The position numbers and the translations under genes were made by a program. 64,000 nt of DNA from QNYZ01 sp964577615 (GTDB lineage Bacteria > Desulfobacterota > Desulfobacteria > Desulfobacterales > QNYZ01). Shown in pieces: positions 42,320 to 49,646 of the stretch. The notes beneath the pieces were generated by a model. The model ran no database searches. It was not told where the DNA came from and saw only the letters and a program-made list of their open reading frames with translations. Position 1 is the first letter of the stretch; the number at the start of each line of letters is the position of its first letter. Location: assembly GCA_964577615.1 (NCBI GenBank), contig CAZNZW010000004.1, positions 19,015 through 83,014 of the forward strand. Direction: 5' to 3'.

Positions 42320-43150
42320 TTATTCGACCAGGCTGGCCCAGTCCCTTGTTCCAAACCAATAGTAATGCCTGTCCTGGAGCCATCCCTGGTCATTTTTTGT
42401 CTGGATCCAGCTGTTAAAAAAAACCAGGGTATCAAAATCACCTTTTCGCAGGGCAAAACCGATGGGTTCCTTGGTGAAATTATCCCGCATGGGCATAAAC
42501 AGGGTGTCCGCGTACTTGACGGCTTCATACGCGGGCCGGGGGGCAGATCCGACCACGGCATGCACATTGCCGTTACGCAGTTCCTGATAAGCCTGGGCCT
42601 CATCTTCAAAAAGCCGCAATTTGGCTTTGGGCATATATTTTTTGGCCGCCATTACGGCGGTGGTGCCCAGCTTGACCGCCAGTTGAACATCCGGTTTGTT
42701 GAAATCATCCAGCGACTTAAATCCGGCTGCTTTTTTCCTGTGCGCCACCATGGACATCCCCGAGTAATCATAGGGAATGGTAAAATTCACCTTCAGAGCC
42801 CGTTTGGTCTGAATCCCCATGCCGCCGATAATCACATCAAATTTGCCGGTCAGCAGCGCCGGAATAATTCCGGCCCACTTGGTGGGAATAAATTCGACTT
42901 TTACGCCCATGTCTTCGGCCAGTTGACGGGCCACATCAATTTCAAACCCGACAAACTCGCCGGTTTTGCTTTTCATGGCCCAGGGCACGAATGTATCCAT
43001 CCCCACCCGTATAACGCCCCGTTTCAGGATCTGTTCCAACGTGCTTTCTTTGGACAGCTTCATCTGCAGCTCACCGGCCGTGACACTGGCAGATAAACAA
43101 AAACCCAGCGTCAAAATCAATGCGATGATTACCGTTGCGTTTCGTTTCAT
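42320..43150 (-). CDS. Amino-acid-type ABC transporter substrate-binding protein (SBP_bac_3)
   Basis: A 276-residue periplasmic binding protein. The signal peptide (about residues 1-25) ends near S-V-T-A-G. The two-lobed SBP_bac_3 fold shows G-V-I-R-V-G-M-D, G-F-E-I-D-V-A-R-Q-L-A-E-D-M-G-V and D-V-I-I-G-G-M-G-I (the usual site contacting the ligand amino/carboxyl group). AAAGGAGG precedes the ATG. Ligand identity is unknown; the family binds amino acids, opines and some betaines. Confidence 0.9.
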   Translation of the reverse strand: MKRNATVIIALILTLGFCLSASVTAGELQMKLSKESTLEQILKRGVIRVGMDTFVPWAMKSKTGEFVGFEIDVARQLAEDMGVKVEFIPTKWAGIIPALLTGKFDVIIGGMGIQTKRALKVNFTIPYDYSGMSMVAHRKKAAGFKSLDDFNKPDVQLAVKLGTTAVMAAKKYMPKAKLRLFEDEAQAYQELRNGNVHAVVGSAPRPAYEAVKYADTLFMPMRDNFTKEPIGFALRKGDFDTLVFFNSWIQTKNDQGWLQDRHYYWFGTRDWASLVE

Positions 43151-43272
43151 TGTTTTTCCTCCTTTAAATAGATATTTCCGGTTAAAATAAAGATCTTACG
43201 ATCACGGCGGTTCCTGTTTAACATGATAAAGGCAACTCCGGGGCCCCGAACCAACATCCGGAGACCCGTCCC

Positions 43273-43289
43273 AAAACCGGATATCCGGT
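43273..43289 (-). terminator. Small palindrome after the ABC ATPase gene
   Basis: ACCGGATATCCGGT (43276-43289) is a perfect 14-base palindrome starting two bases after the ATPase stop, followed by TTTT on the minus strand. It might partly terminate or stabilise the message between the ATPase and the binding-protein gene. Confidence 0.35.
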
Positions 43290-43291
43290 AT

Positions 43292-44044
43292 TTATAAAAT
43301 CTGGCTTAAAAACAGCCGGGTACGATCTTCGGTCGGCGCAGTAAAAAAATGTTCCACGGTACCGGCCTCTATGATTTTGCCATCTTCCATGAAAATAACC
43401 CGGTCACTCACCTCACGGGCAAACCCCATCTCGTGCGTCACGCAGATCATGGTCATCCCCTCACGGGCCAGTGCTTTCATCACATCCAGCACTTCACCGA
43501 TCATTTCAGGGTCAAGCGCACTGGTCGCCTCATCAAAAAGCATCACCTTGGGCATCATGGCCAGGGCGCGGGCAATGGCCACCCGCTGCTGCTGACCGCC
43601 GGAGAGCTGGTTGGGGTAGTTATCGGCCTTATCGGCAATACCGACTTTTTCCAAAAGGTCCATGGACATGGCCCGGGCCTGCTCCTTTGTTTTTTTACGG
43701 ACGCGCCGCTGGGCCAGGCTGATATTTTCCAATACCGTCATGTGGGGAAACAGGTTGAACTGCTGAAAGACCATCCCCACCTCTTTCCGGATTTCAAGCC
43801 TGTTCTTTTTATGGTCATCCAGAACAATACCGTCAATGGTAATGGCACCGCTGTCGATCTCCTCCAGGCCATTCAGGCAGCGCAGAAATGTTGATTTTCC
43901 CGAGCCGGACGGGCCGATGACGACCACCACTTCACCGCGATGGATCCGGGTGGAAAAATCGACGAGCGCCTTGACACCGTTGGGAAACGTTTTGCTGATA
44001 TGTTCAACAACGATGATATAATCTCCCGAATCCGTAACGGGCAT
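43292..44044 (-). CDS. Amino-acid-type ABC transporter ATP-binding protein (GlnQ class)
   Basis: A 250-residue ATPase. Walker A is G-P-S-G-S-G-K-S-T-F, Q-loop V-F-Q-Q-F-N-L-F-P-H, signature L-S-G-G-Q-Q-Q-R-V-A-I-A-R-A-L, Walker B V-M-L-F-D-E-A-T-S-A-L-D-P-E, switch H-E-M-G-F-A. These are the hallmarks of polar-amino-acid importers. GGAG lies eight bases before the ATG. It lies between the first permease and the binding-protein gene. Confidence 0.94.
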   Translation of the reverse strand: MPVTDSGDYIIVVEHISKTFPNGVKALVDFSTRIHRGEVVVVIGPSGSGKSTFLRCLNGLEEIDSGAITIDGIVLDDHKKNRLEIRKEVGMVFQQFNLFPHMTVLENISLAQRRVRKKTKEQARAMSMDLLEKVGIADKADNYPNQLSGGQQQRVAIARALAMMPKVMLFDEATSALDPEMIGEVLDVMKALAREGMTMICVTHEMGFAREVSDRVIFMEDGKIIEAGTVEHFFTAPTEDRTRLFLSQIL

Positions 44045-44073
44045 GTAAAATCTCCAATTTCTCTGTTTCCGGA

Positions 44074-44895
44074 TCAGCCAACCACTTTGAAACGGTGTTC
44101 CATGTAATTGACGATGACAGACAATGTCGCCGTGACAACCAGATACATCCCCGCCACGGTAAACCAGAGTTCAAAGGTTAAAAAGGTTTCCGCAATCACG
44201 GCCTGGGCCTGCATGGTTAAATCGTAGATGGCAATGGTGCTGACCAGCGCGGAGTCCTTGATGAGCGAGATGGCCTGGCTGGTCAGGGGCGGCAATACCC
44301 GTCGAATCGCCTGGGGTAAAATAATATAAAAATAGGTGTCAAATCCGCTCAACCCCAGGCTATGAGCCGCCTCCCACTGCCCCCGGCGGATAGAAACAAT
44401 CCCTGCCCGGAATATTTCGGAAGTATAAGCGCCTTCAAACAGGCTCAGGGCAAGAACGGCCGATGTCATCCGGTTGATGCCCAGCACCGGCCCCAGAACA
44501 AAATAGATAAAAAACAGTTGGATCAAAAGCGGGGTGTTGCGAACCACCTCAAGATAAACCCGGGCAATGGCTTGAGCGACAAACGAATGTGACAGCCGAA
44601 AAAGAGCGGTACCCAGGCCGATAATAAATGCCAGTACCAGGCTGATTCCCGAAATTCGCAAGGTCACCATTAACCCCTCCCACAAAGGACCGGCATAGTA
44701 GCCGGTTTCATCGTGGGTGAAGATATATTTGGGAATCTGGTACCATTGCCAGTTATAGCCCAATTTTTCAGTACCGGCGGAGAAAAACCAGACGACAGCA
44801 AGCACCAGGAGGGTGAACTGGGCAACATCGAAAAGAGGTGACCGGTAAATGCGGCGCCAGAGCGGTTTACGCTGTGATGGATGAGATGCGCCCAT
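44074..44895 (-). CDS. Polar-amino-acid-type ABC transporter permease (first gene of operon)
   Basis: A 273-residue permease of the HisM/GlnP class, paralogous to the one at 41337. It has one N-terminal helix, a W-Q-W-Y-Q-I-P-K-Y loop, then five helices with the EAA region S-L-G-L-S-G-F-D-T-Y-F-Y-I-I-L-P-Q-A-I. The ATG at 44895 is preferred to a TTG three bases earlier. Two different permeases suggest a heterodimeric channel. The gap 44896-45122 upstream contains no gene that I can support. Confidence 0.88.
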   Translation of the reverse strand: MGASHPSQRKPLWRRIYRSPLFDVAQFTLLVLAVVWFFSAGTEKLGYNWQWYQIPKYIFTHDETGYYAGPLWEGLMVTLRISGISLVLAFIIGLGTALFRLSHSFVAQAIARVYLEVVRNTPLLIQLFFIYFVLGPVLGINRMTSAVLALSLFEGAYTSEIFRAGIVSIRRGQWEAAHSLGLSGFDTYFYIILPQAIRRVLPPLTSQAISLIKDSALVSTIAIYDLTMQAQAVIAETFLTFELWFTVAGMYLVVTATLSVIVNYMEHRFKVVG

Positions 44896-45122
44896 CAATT
44901 ACCTGTTTTTAAAAAGAATTGCAGATCCGCAATATAAATGTGCATCAGGAGTTTCTGTAATTTTGGCATGTTTTTGTATATCAAATCAATCCATCTCTGT
45001 CTATAATCGAATCGGTGGCCATGCGGGAAACCGGCCCGCCGGGTATGCCCAACACGGATGGTTTCTCCTCGCAATTTCGCCTGTATCATGATATTCTTAA
45101 CTGATTCACGGGAGTCATGATC

Positions 45123-45611
45123 ATGAAAGTCGTATTCATTGAGCAAGACCGCTGCCTGGCGTGCCGCAATTGCGAACGTGCCTGTTCATTCCACGATTCC
45201 AGAAATTTCAAGCGCGAATCAGCCAATATCTGGGTCCATATCGATATGGATATTCGCTCCATTTTCACCCTGACCTGCCAGCAGTGTGAAACGCCCGCCT
45301 GTCTCAATGTCTGCCCGACCGGAGCGATCAAACGTGACCCGGAAACCCGGGCCGTGATCGTTGACGAAGAAACCTGCGTCGGCTGCCGGATGTGCGTCAA
45401 TGCCTGTCCTTTCGGCTGTGTCCATTTTGATGAAGCCGGGCATATTGCCGCCAAGTGCGACCTGTGCGGCGGAACGCCCAAATGTGTCCAGAACTGCATG
45501 TCCGGTGCCCTGCATTACGCTGACATCAACGATCTGGCCGTTATCAAGCGCCGCAAAACAGACAAAATCCGGGCCAACGCCGCCCTGTCTCATAAAACGA
45601 AAGTCCGGTGA
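45123..45611 (+). CDS. Four-cluster ferredoxin-like electron-transfer subunit (CooF/HycB type)
   Basis: A 162-residue cytoplasmic protein with cysteine motifs for four 4Fe-4S clusters: C-L-A-C-R-N-C-E-R-A-C (about 12-22), C-Q-Q-C-E-T-P-A-C-L-N-V-C-P, C-V-G-C-R-M-C-V-N-A-C-P and C-D-L-C-G-G-T-P-K-C-V-Q-N-C. The second ATG (45123) is better spaced from GGGAG than 45117. Its stop overlaps the molybdoenzyme start, so it is the small subunit of that enzyme. Confidence 0.88.
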   Translation: MKVVFIEQDRCLACRNCERACSFHDSRNFKRESANIWVHIDMDIRSIFTLTCQQCETPACLNVCPTGAIKRDPETRAVIVDEETCVGCRMCVNACPFGCVHFDEAGHIAAKCDLCGGTPKCVQNCMSGALHYADINDLAVIKRRKTDKIRANAALSHKTKVR

Positions 45612-47677
45612 TGAAAGTAGATACAACGATAACCAATGGCAGTGTCCAGACCCTGTGCCGGATGTGCGATACCCGCTGTGCCATTAACGTCCACATTAAA
45701 GACAGCGTGATAACCGAAATCACCCCATTTGAGGGGCACCCGATCAACCAGGGACGGATATGCCCGCGCAGCGAAGCGGCCATTGATATTTTTTACCATC
45801 CGGATCGCATTCTGAAGCCCCTCAAACGCCGTGATACCGGCGGCTTCACCGAAATATCCTACGATCAGGCCCTGGATGAAATCAGCGCCAGGTTAAAAAT
45901 CCTGAAAAAAGAACATGGCGCGCATACCGTGGGCGTCTGGAAAGGCGAAGGACTCGGGTTCTATCACCAGGAGGGTTATGCGCGGCGGTTTATTCAGGCC
46001 TTTGGTTCGCCGAATTACTTTTCCAACGACTCCGCGTGTTACAACGGCCGCTATCTGGGGCATCACCTGGTATGCGGGTTCTGGAATACGTTTCCCGAAT
46101 TCAGCCAGGCCGGACTGATTCTGCTTTTCGGAACCAACCCGCCGATATGCCATCCTCCGTTTACACGCGAGCTTGCCGATGCACGGGAAAACGGCACCCG
46201 GCTGGTGGTCATCGATCCCCGCCTGAACCCCATGGCCTGCTATGCCGATATCTTTGCCCAACCCCATCCGGGAACGGACGGCGCCCTCGGCTGGGGGCTG
46301 ATTAACTATCTGATCCAAACCGGGAACTATGATCATAACCTGGTTGAACGATATGTCGTTGGATTTGAAAAAATCGCCGCCTATGCCCGAAAATTCACCC
46401 CGCAATATGTTGAAGCGCAAAGTGGCATCTATGCCGATGTCGTGGAGTCCATCGGCCAGCTCATTATTAAAAACCAGCCCGATATCAGTATTTTTACCGG
46501 CGCGGGGCTGGAACATCACGAAAACGGAGTGAACAGTGTCCGAACCCTGGTGATCCTCTCCTGTCTGAGCGGCGCTCTGGGCCGCCCCTGCGGTCTCTTC
46601 AAGCCTGAACCGCTGGGCACCCGGGAGTTGGTCCCTGACCAGGATCTGGCGTCATCTGATATCAAACCCATCGGCAGCGATAAATTCCCGGTGCTCTATG
46701 ACATTCGCAAAGAATGCCACACCATGACAGCGATGGATTATATGCTGGGCCAGGGGGACTACCCCCTCAAAGGCCTGATCATTGCCGCCGCCAATCCGGC
46801 CGTCACCAACCCCAATACGGCCAAAGTGGAAAAAGCACTGAAAAATCTTGATCTTTTGGTCGTCAACGACTTTTTCATGACCAAAACCGCCCGGCTGGCC
46901 CATTATATTTTACCGGCCACCACTTTCCTGGAGCGCGAGGAGCTGCATTTTTATCCCAAGCTTCAAATGGTCAACCTCACCCGGCGCGTCGCCACGGTGG
47001 ACGGGGTGATGGATGAATACCGGGTCTGGCGCGAGCTGGCCCTGCGCCTTGGATTCGGAGATCAATTTTTTCCCTGGGAAAACGACTCGGCAGTCAACCG
47101 CTGGCTGCTGGAACCGACCGGCCTGACCGTGGAATTTCTGCACAATCATCCCGAGGGGTATGTCTATCAACCGATCCGTTATCAAAAACATTTGAGCGAA
47201 AATTTACCGACGCCGTCGGGCAAGCTGGAGTTTGCTTCCCCCTACCTTGAAAAGATGGGCCTTGACGAAATCCCGGTATACCGGCCCCCCTACCATCGCC
47301 GTCATCCCAATAAGCAGTTTCCGCTGGTCATGACAACCGGCGCGCGCAAATCGTTATTTTATCATTCCCGCAATCAGAATATCCCCCGTTTTCGCCATGT
47401 GCATCCTGAAGCCGAAGTGGAAATCCACCCGGAAGACGCGGCCCGGTTAAAAATCAAAGACGGAGAGGAAGTCCGGGTTATTTCCGAAATGGGCCGGCTC
47501 ATCATCCGTGCGTCAATCAAGCATCACTCGGAATTGCGCCGGGGTATTGTGGAAATATACCATGGCTGGGAAGACTGGCGGGTCAATTTCCTCACCTACG
47601 ATGAAATCAATGACCCCATCAGCGGCTTTCCCCTGCTCAAAGCCGTTCCTGTACGGATCGAAAAGATAGCCCCTTAA
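45611..47677 (+). CDS. Molybdopterin-dependent oxidoreductase (DMSO reductase superfamily), cytosolic
   Basis: A 688-residue Mo/W-bisMGD enzyme. The N-terminal Fe-S ligands are Cys16, Cys19, Cys23 and Cys51. The likely metal-ligand region is N-D-S-A-C-Y-N-G-R, with Cys143 as the probable Mo/W ligand. Domain-IV motifs near the end include M-T-T-G-A-R-K-S-L-F-Y-H-S and I-Y-H-G-W-E-D-W-R-V-N. No Tat signal is present, so it works in the cytoplasm with the ferredoxin-like protein. A GTG three bases upstream is an alternative start. It resembles the broad formate dehydrogenase/thiosulfate reductase/acetylene hydratase-like group; the substrate is unknown. A link to the demethylation genes is contextual only. 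Confidence 0.85.
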   Translation: MKVDTTITNGSVQTLCRMCDTRCAINVHIKDSVITEITPFEGHPINQGRICPRSEAAIDIFYHPDRILKPLKRRDTGGFTEISYDQALDEISARLKILKKEHGAHTVGVWKGEGLGFYHQEGYARRFIQAFGSPNYFSNDSACYNGRYLGHHLVCGFWNTFPEFSQAGLILLFGTNPPICHPPFTRELADARENGTRLVVIDPRLNPMACYADIFAQPHPGTDGALGWGLINYLIQTGNYDHNLVERYVVGFEKIAAYARKFTPQYVEAQSGIYADVVESIGQLIIKNQPDISIFTGAGLEHHENGVNSVRTLVILSCLSGALGRPCGLFKPEPLGTRELVPDQDLASSDIKPIGSDKFPVLYDIRKECHTMTAMDYMLGQGDYPLKGLIIAAANPAVTNPNTAKVEKALKNLDLLVVNDFFMTKTARLAHYILPATTFLEREELHFYPKLQMVNLTRRVATVDGVMDEYRVWRELALRLGFGDQFFPWENDSAVNRWLLEPTGLTVEFLHNHPEGYVYQPIRYQKHLSENLPTPSGKLEFASPYLEKMGLDEIPVYRPPYHRRHPNKQFPLVMTTGARKSLFYHSRNQNIPRFRHVHPEAEVEIHPEDAARLKIKDGEEVRVISEMGRLIIRASIKHHSELRRGIVEIYHGWEDWRVNFLTYDEINDPISGFPLLKAVPVRIEKIAP

Positions 47678-47748
47678 ATATCGATCGGGACCATGCTTTA
47701 TTTATCAATGTAGAATTTACATCTCTCATTTCCATTTGAGTCACAATA

Positions 47749-47821
47749 CTTCCGGCAAAGCCGGAGGCCCGTATCTGTAAACCGCTCAAAGCGGTTACTG
47801 TTTGGCCACTTGAAAGGTGGC
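47749..47821. other. Three tandem tri-loop hairpins, possible structured RNA or mobile-element relic
   Basis: Three perfect or near-perfect hairpins follow each other: 47749-47767 (8 pairs, loop AAA), 47780-47796 (7 pairs, loop CAA) and 47805-47821 (7 pairs, loop GAA). A conserved-looking tail continues to about 47855 (CTTCGTCGG). They lie between the convergent ends of the molybdoenzyme and aminotransferase genes. They are not direct repeats of each other. The architecture looks like a multi-stem RNA, and the strand is unknown. I cannot name a family with confidence. Confidence 0.5.
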
Positions 47822-47857
47822 GAAACCTTACTTGAACAAACTTCGTCGGGCTAAACG

Positions 47858-49240
47858 CTAATATGTCATGCCTCGTTCCACCTCGCCGATGACAGTATCG
47901 ATAATATCCAGGGCCTGGTCAATCTCATCAGGGCTGATGATCAGGGCCGGCCGCAGGGTGATGATGTTGCCCTCGATCAGCTTAAAGGCCAGGCCTTTTT
48001 CCATGCATTTATACATGATTATTTCTGCCTCTTGCTCGGCCCTTTCCCGGGTGCGGGGATCTTTGACAAGATCAATGCCGATATGCAGACCTAGGCCGGC
48101 AACGTGGCCGATGAGCCGATGCGCCTCCTTCATCTTGTTTAAGCGTTCCATCGCATGATCACCTAACCGGCGGGCATGTTCGCAAAGGTTATTTTCATTT
48201 ATATACTTGATTTCCGCCAGAGCCGCCACCGAGCAAAGGGCATTTTTTTCGTGGGTGTAATGCCCGATCGATCGATGCGGACAGATATCATAGCGTTCGT
48301 GGGTGATCATCCCGGCGAAAGGAAGCAATCCGCCGCCCATGGATTTACCCAGTACGAGAATGTCGGGGGTGAGGAAATGCTCGCAGGCAAACATTTTTCC
48401 GGTGCGGCCAAATCCTTCGATGATTTCGTCAAATATCAATAACGCATCGTATGCTTCACAGAGTGCTTTTACACCCTCCCAGTAATATTTGCTGGGAATC
48501 ACCGGATTGGCTGAAATCGGCTCTCCGATAACAGCTGCCACACCGGGCTCTTTTTTTAGAATCAATTCTATTTGTCGAAGACATTCGGCATCCACATCCG
48601 CTTCGTTTTTAAACCCCCAGGGATTTCGGTAATAGTTGGGGAACTCAACATGCAGGGCACCGGGACTCATGGGTCCCATCCCCCCTTTGAAATGTGCTTC
48701 ACCGCCAATACTGGCCGCGGCAAATCCGGCACCATGAAAGGCGTCCCAGAACGAGATGGTTTTAAATTTTCCCGTCACCTGTTTGGCCAGGGACAGGGCC
48801 ATCTCAATCGCCTCGGAGCCGCCGGGACAAAACAGGGATTTACATAAATCGCCTGGCGTGATTTCTGCCAGGGCTTTGGCCAGGCGCACGGCGGTCTGGT
48901 TCGTGTATCGTCGCGGGCAAAACGTGAGCTCATTATCGAGATGCTGTTTAACGGCCGCGATGATTTCCGGATTATTGAACCCCGCATTATGGACGCCGTT
49001 ACCATGCATATCAATATATTGCTTACCATCCATATCTTCGATGTAAGCGCCATGTGCCCTGGAAATGACATTCAATACCGGCGTGGACAGGCTTTGGTGC
49101 AGAAAATACCGACTATCCTCTTTGAAAATTTTTCTGGCGCCGGGGGAAAGGTTTTGCTCCCAATATTTTTTCCGATTGGCCGTGGTGTTGACATCGCCCT
49201 GCTCACGGCCCGTCTGTTTCGGGTCAGTTTTCGAGTTCAT
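47858..49240 (-). CDS. Class III PLP-dependent aminotransferase-fold enzyme (PbfA-like)
   Basis: A 460-residue PLP enzyme. The PLP lysine lies in L-V-L-G-K-S-M-G-G-G-L-L-P; the cofactor Asp is in L-I-F-D-E-I-I-E-G-F-G-R-T-G-K. The N-terminal part (F-L-H-Q-S-L-S-T-P, M-H-G-N-G-V-H, C-P-R-R-Y-T-N-Q-T, C-P-G-G-S-E-A-I) resembles (R)-1-hydroxy-2-aminoethylphosphonate ammonia-lyase (PbfA) more than ordinary omega-transaminases, as I remember them. No phosphonate genes are nearby, so a transaminase or lyase acting on another amino compound is equally possible. The ribosome site GAAGGAG lies inside the decayed fragment just upstream. Confidence 0.82.
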   Translation of the reverse strand: MNSKTDPKQTGREQGDVNTTANRKKYWEQNLSPGARKIFKEDSRYFLHQSLSTPVLNVISRAHGAYIEDMDGKQYIDMHGNGVHNAGFNNPEIIAAVKQHLDNELTFCPRRYTNQTAVRLAKALAEITPGDLCKSLFCPGGSEAIEMALSLAKQVTGKFKTISFWDAFHGAGFAAASIGGEAHFKGGMGPMSPGALHVEFPNYYRNPWGFKNEADVDAECLRQIELILKKEPGVAAVIGEPISANPVIPSKYYWEGVKALCEAYDALLIFDEIIEGFGRTGKMFACEHFLTPDILVLGKSMGGGLLPFAGMITHERYDICPHRSIGHYTHEKNALCSVAALAEIKYINENNLCEHARRLGDHAMERLNKMKEAHRLIGHVAGLGLHIGIDLVKDPRTRERAEQEAEIIMYKCMEKGLAFKLIEGNIITLRPALIISPDEIDQALDIIDTVIGEVERGMTY

Positions 49241-49483
49241 TCAACGATCTCCTTCCACTTCGCTGATGGATGTTTCCAATATATCTGCGCTCACAATCAG
49301 TACCGGCGTTAAAACCGCCCTACCCATTGTCAACTTGAATCTCAATCCCATGGAAAGGTTCTGGTACATCACCGCTTCGGTTTCGTCCACCGCGTGCCGA
49401 TCATCTTCAATCAGCTGATACCGCGTTCGGGCCACGATTGAGAGTCTGGTTACGATAAAGTATCGAAGGCCAGAGGTTATCAT
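49241..49483 (-). pseudogene. Decayed C-terminal fragment of a class III aminotransferase
   Basis: The last 55-60 codons (49241 to about 49414) encode a relative of the C-terminus of the neighbouring aminotransferase: E-A-V-M-Y-Q-N-L-S-M-G-L-R-F-K-L against E-I-I-M-Y-K-C-M-E-K-G-L-A-F-K-L. L-I-V-S-A-D-I matches L-I-I-S-P-D-E-I, and I-S-E-V-E matches I-G-E-V-E, with a deletion of about six residues between. The first 20 or so codons (from 49483) do not match. The catalytic domain is absent. Its final codons carry the ribosome site of the intact gene. It is a remnant of a duplicated or older paralogue. The neighbouring 49484-49646 holds no gene that I can support. Confidence 0.7.
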
Positions 49484-49646
49484 ATTCCCATCGGAGGCTG
49501 AAATGAATTAACGATCCATGAATACGCTATCTATCCAATTAATGAGGAACGCCGCTGATCTCAACTATGTTTGTTCGATTAAGTCTTCGCCACCCTTTAG
49601 GTCGCCGGCAGTTGGCAAATCTGGGATCATCGGTAAATTTTTTAAA

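Noticed and set aside
47749..47821. CRISPR array
   Set aside because: The units are different inverted repeats with short spacing, not direct repeats with spacers, and no cas gene is present.
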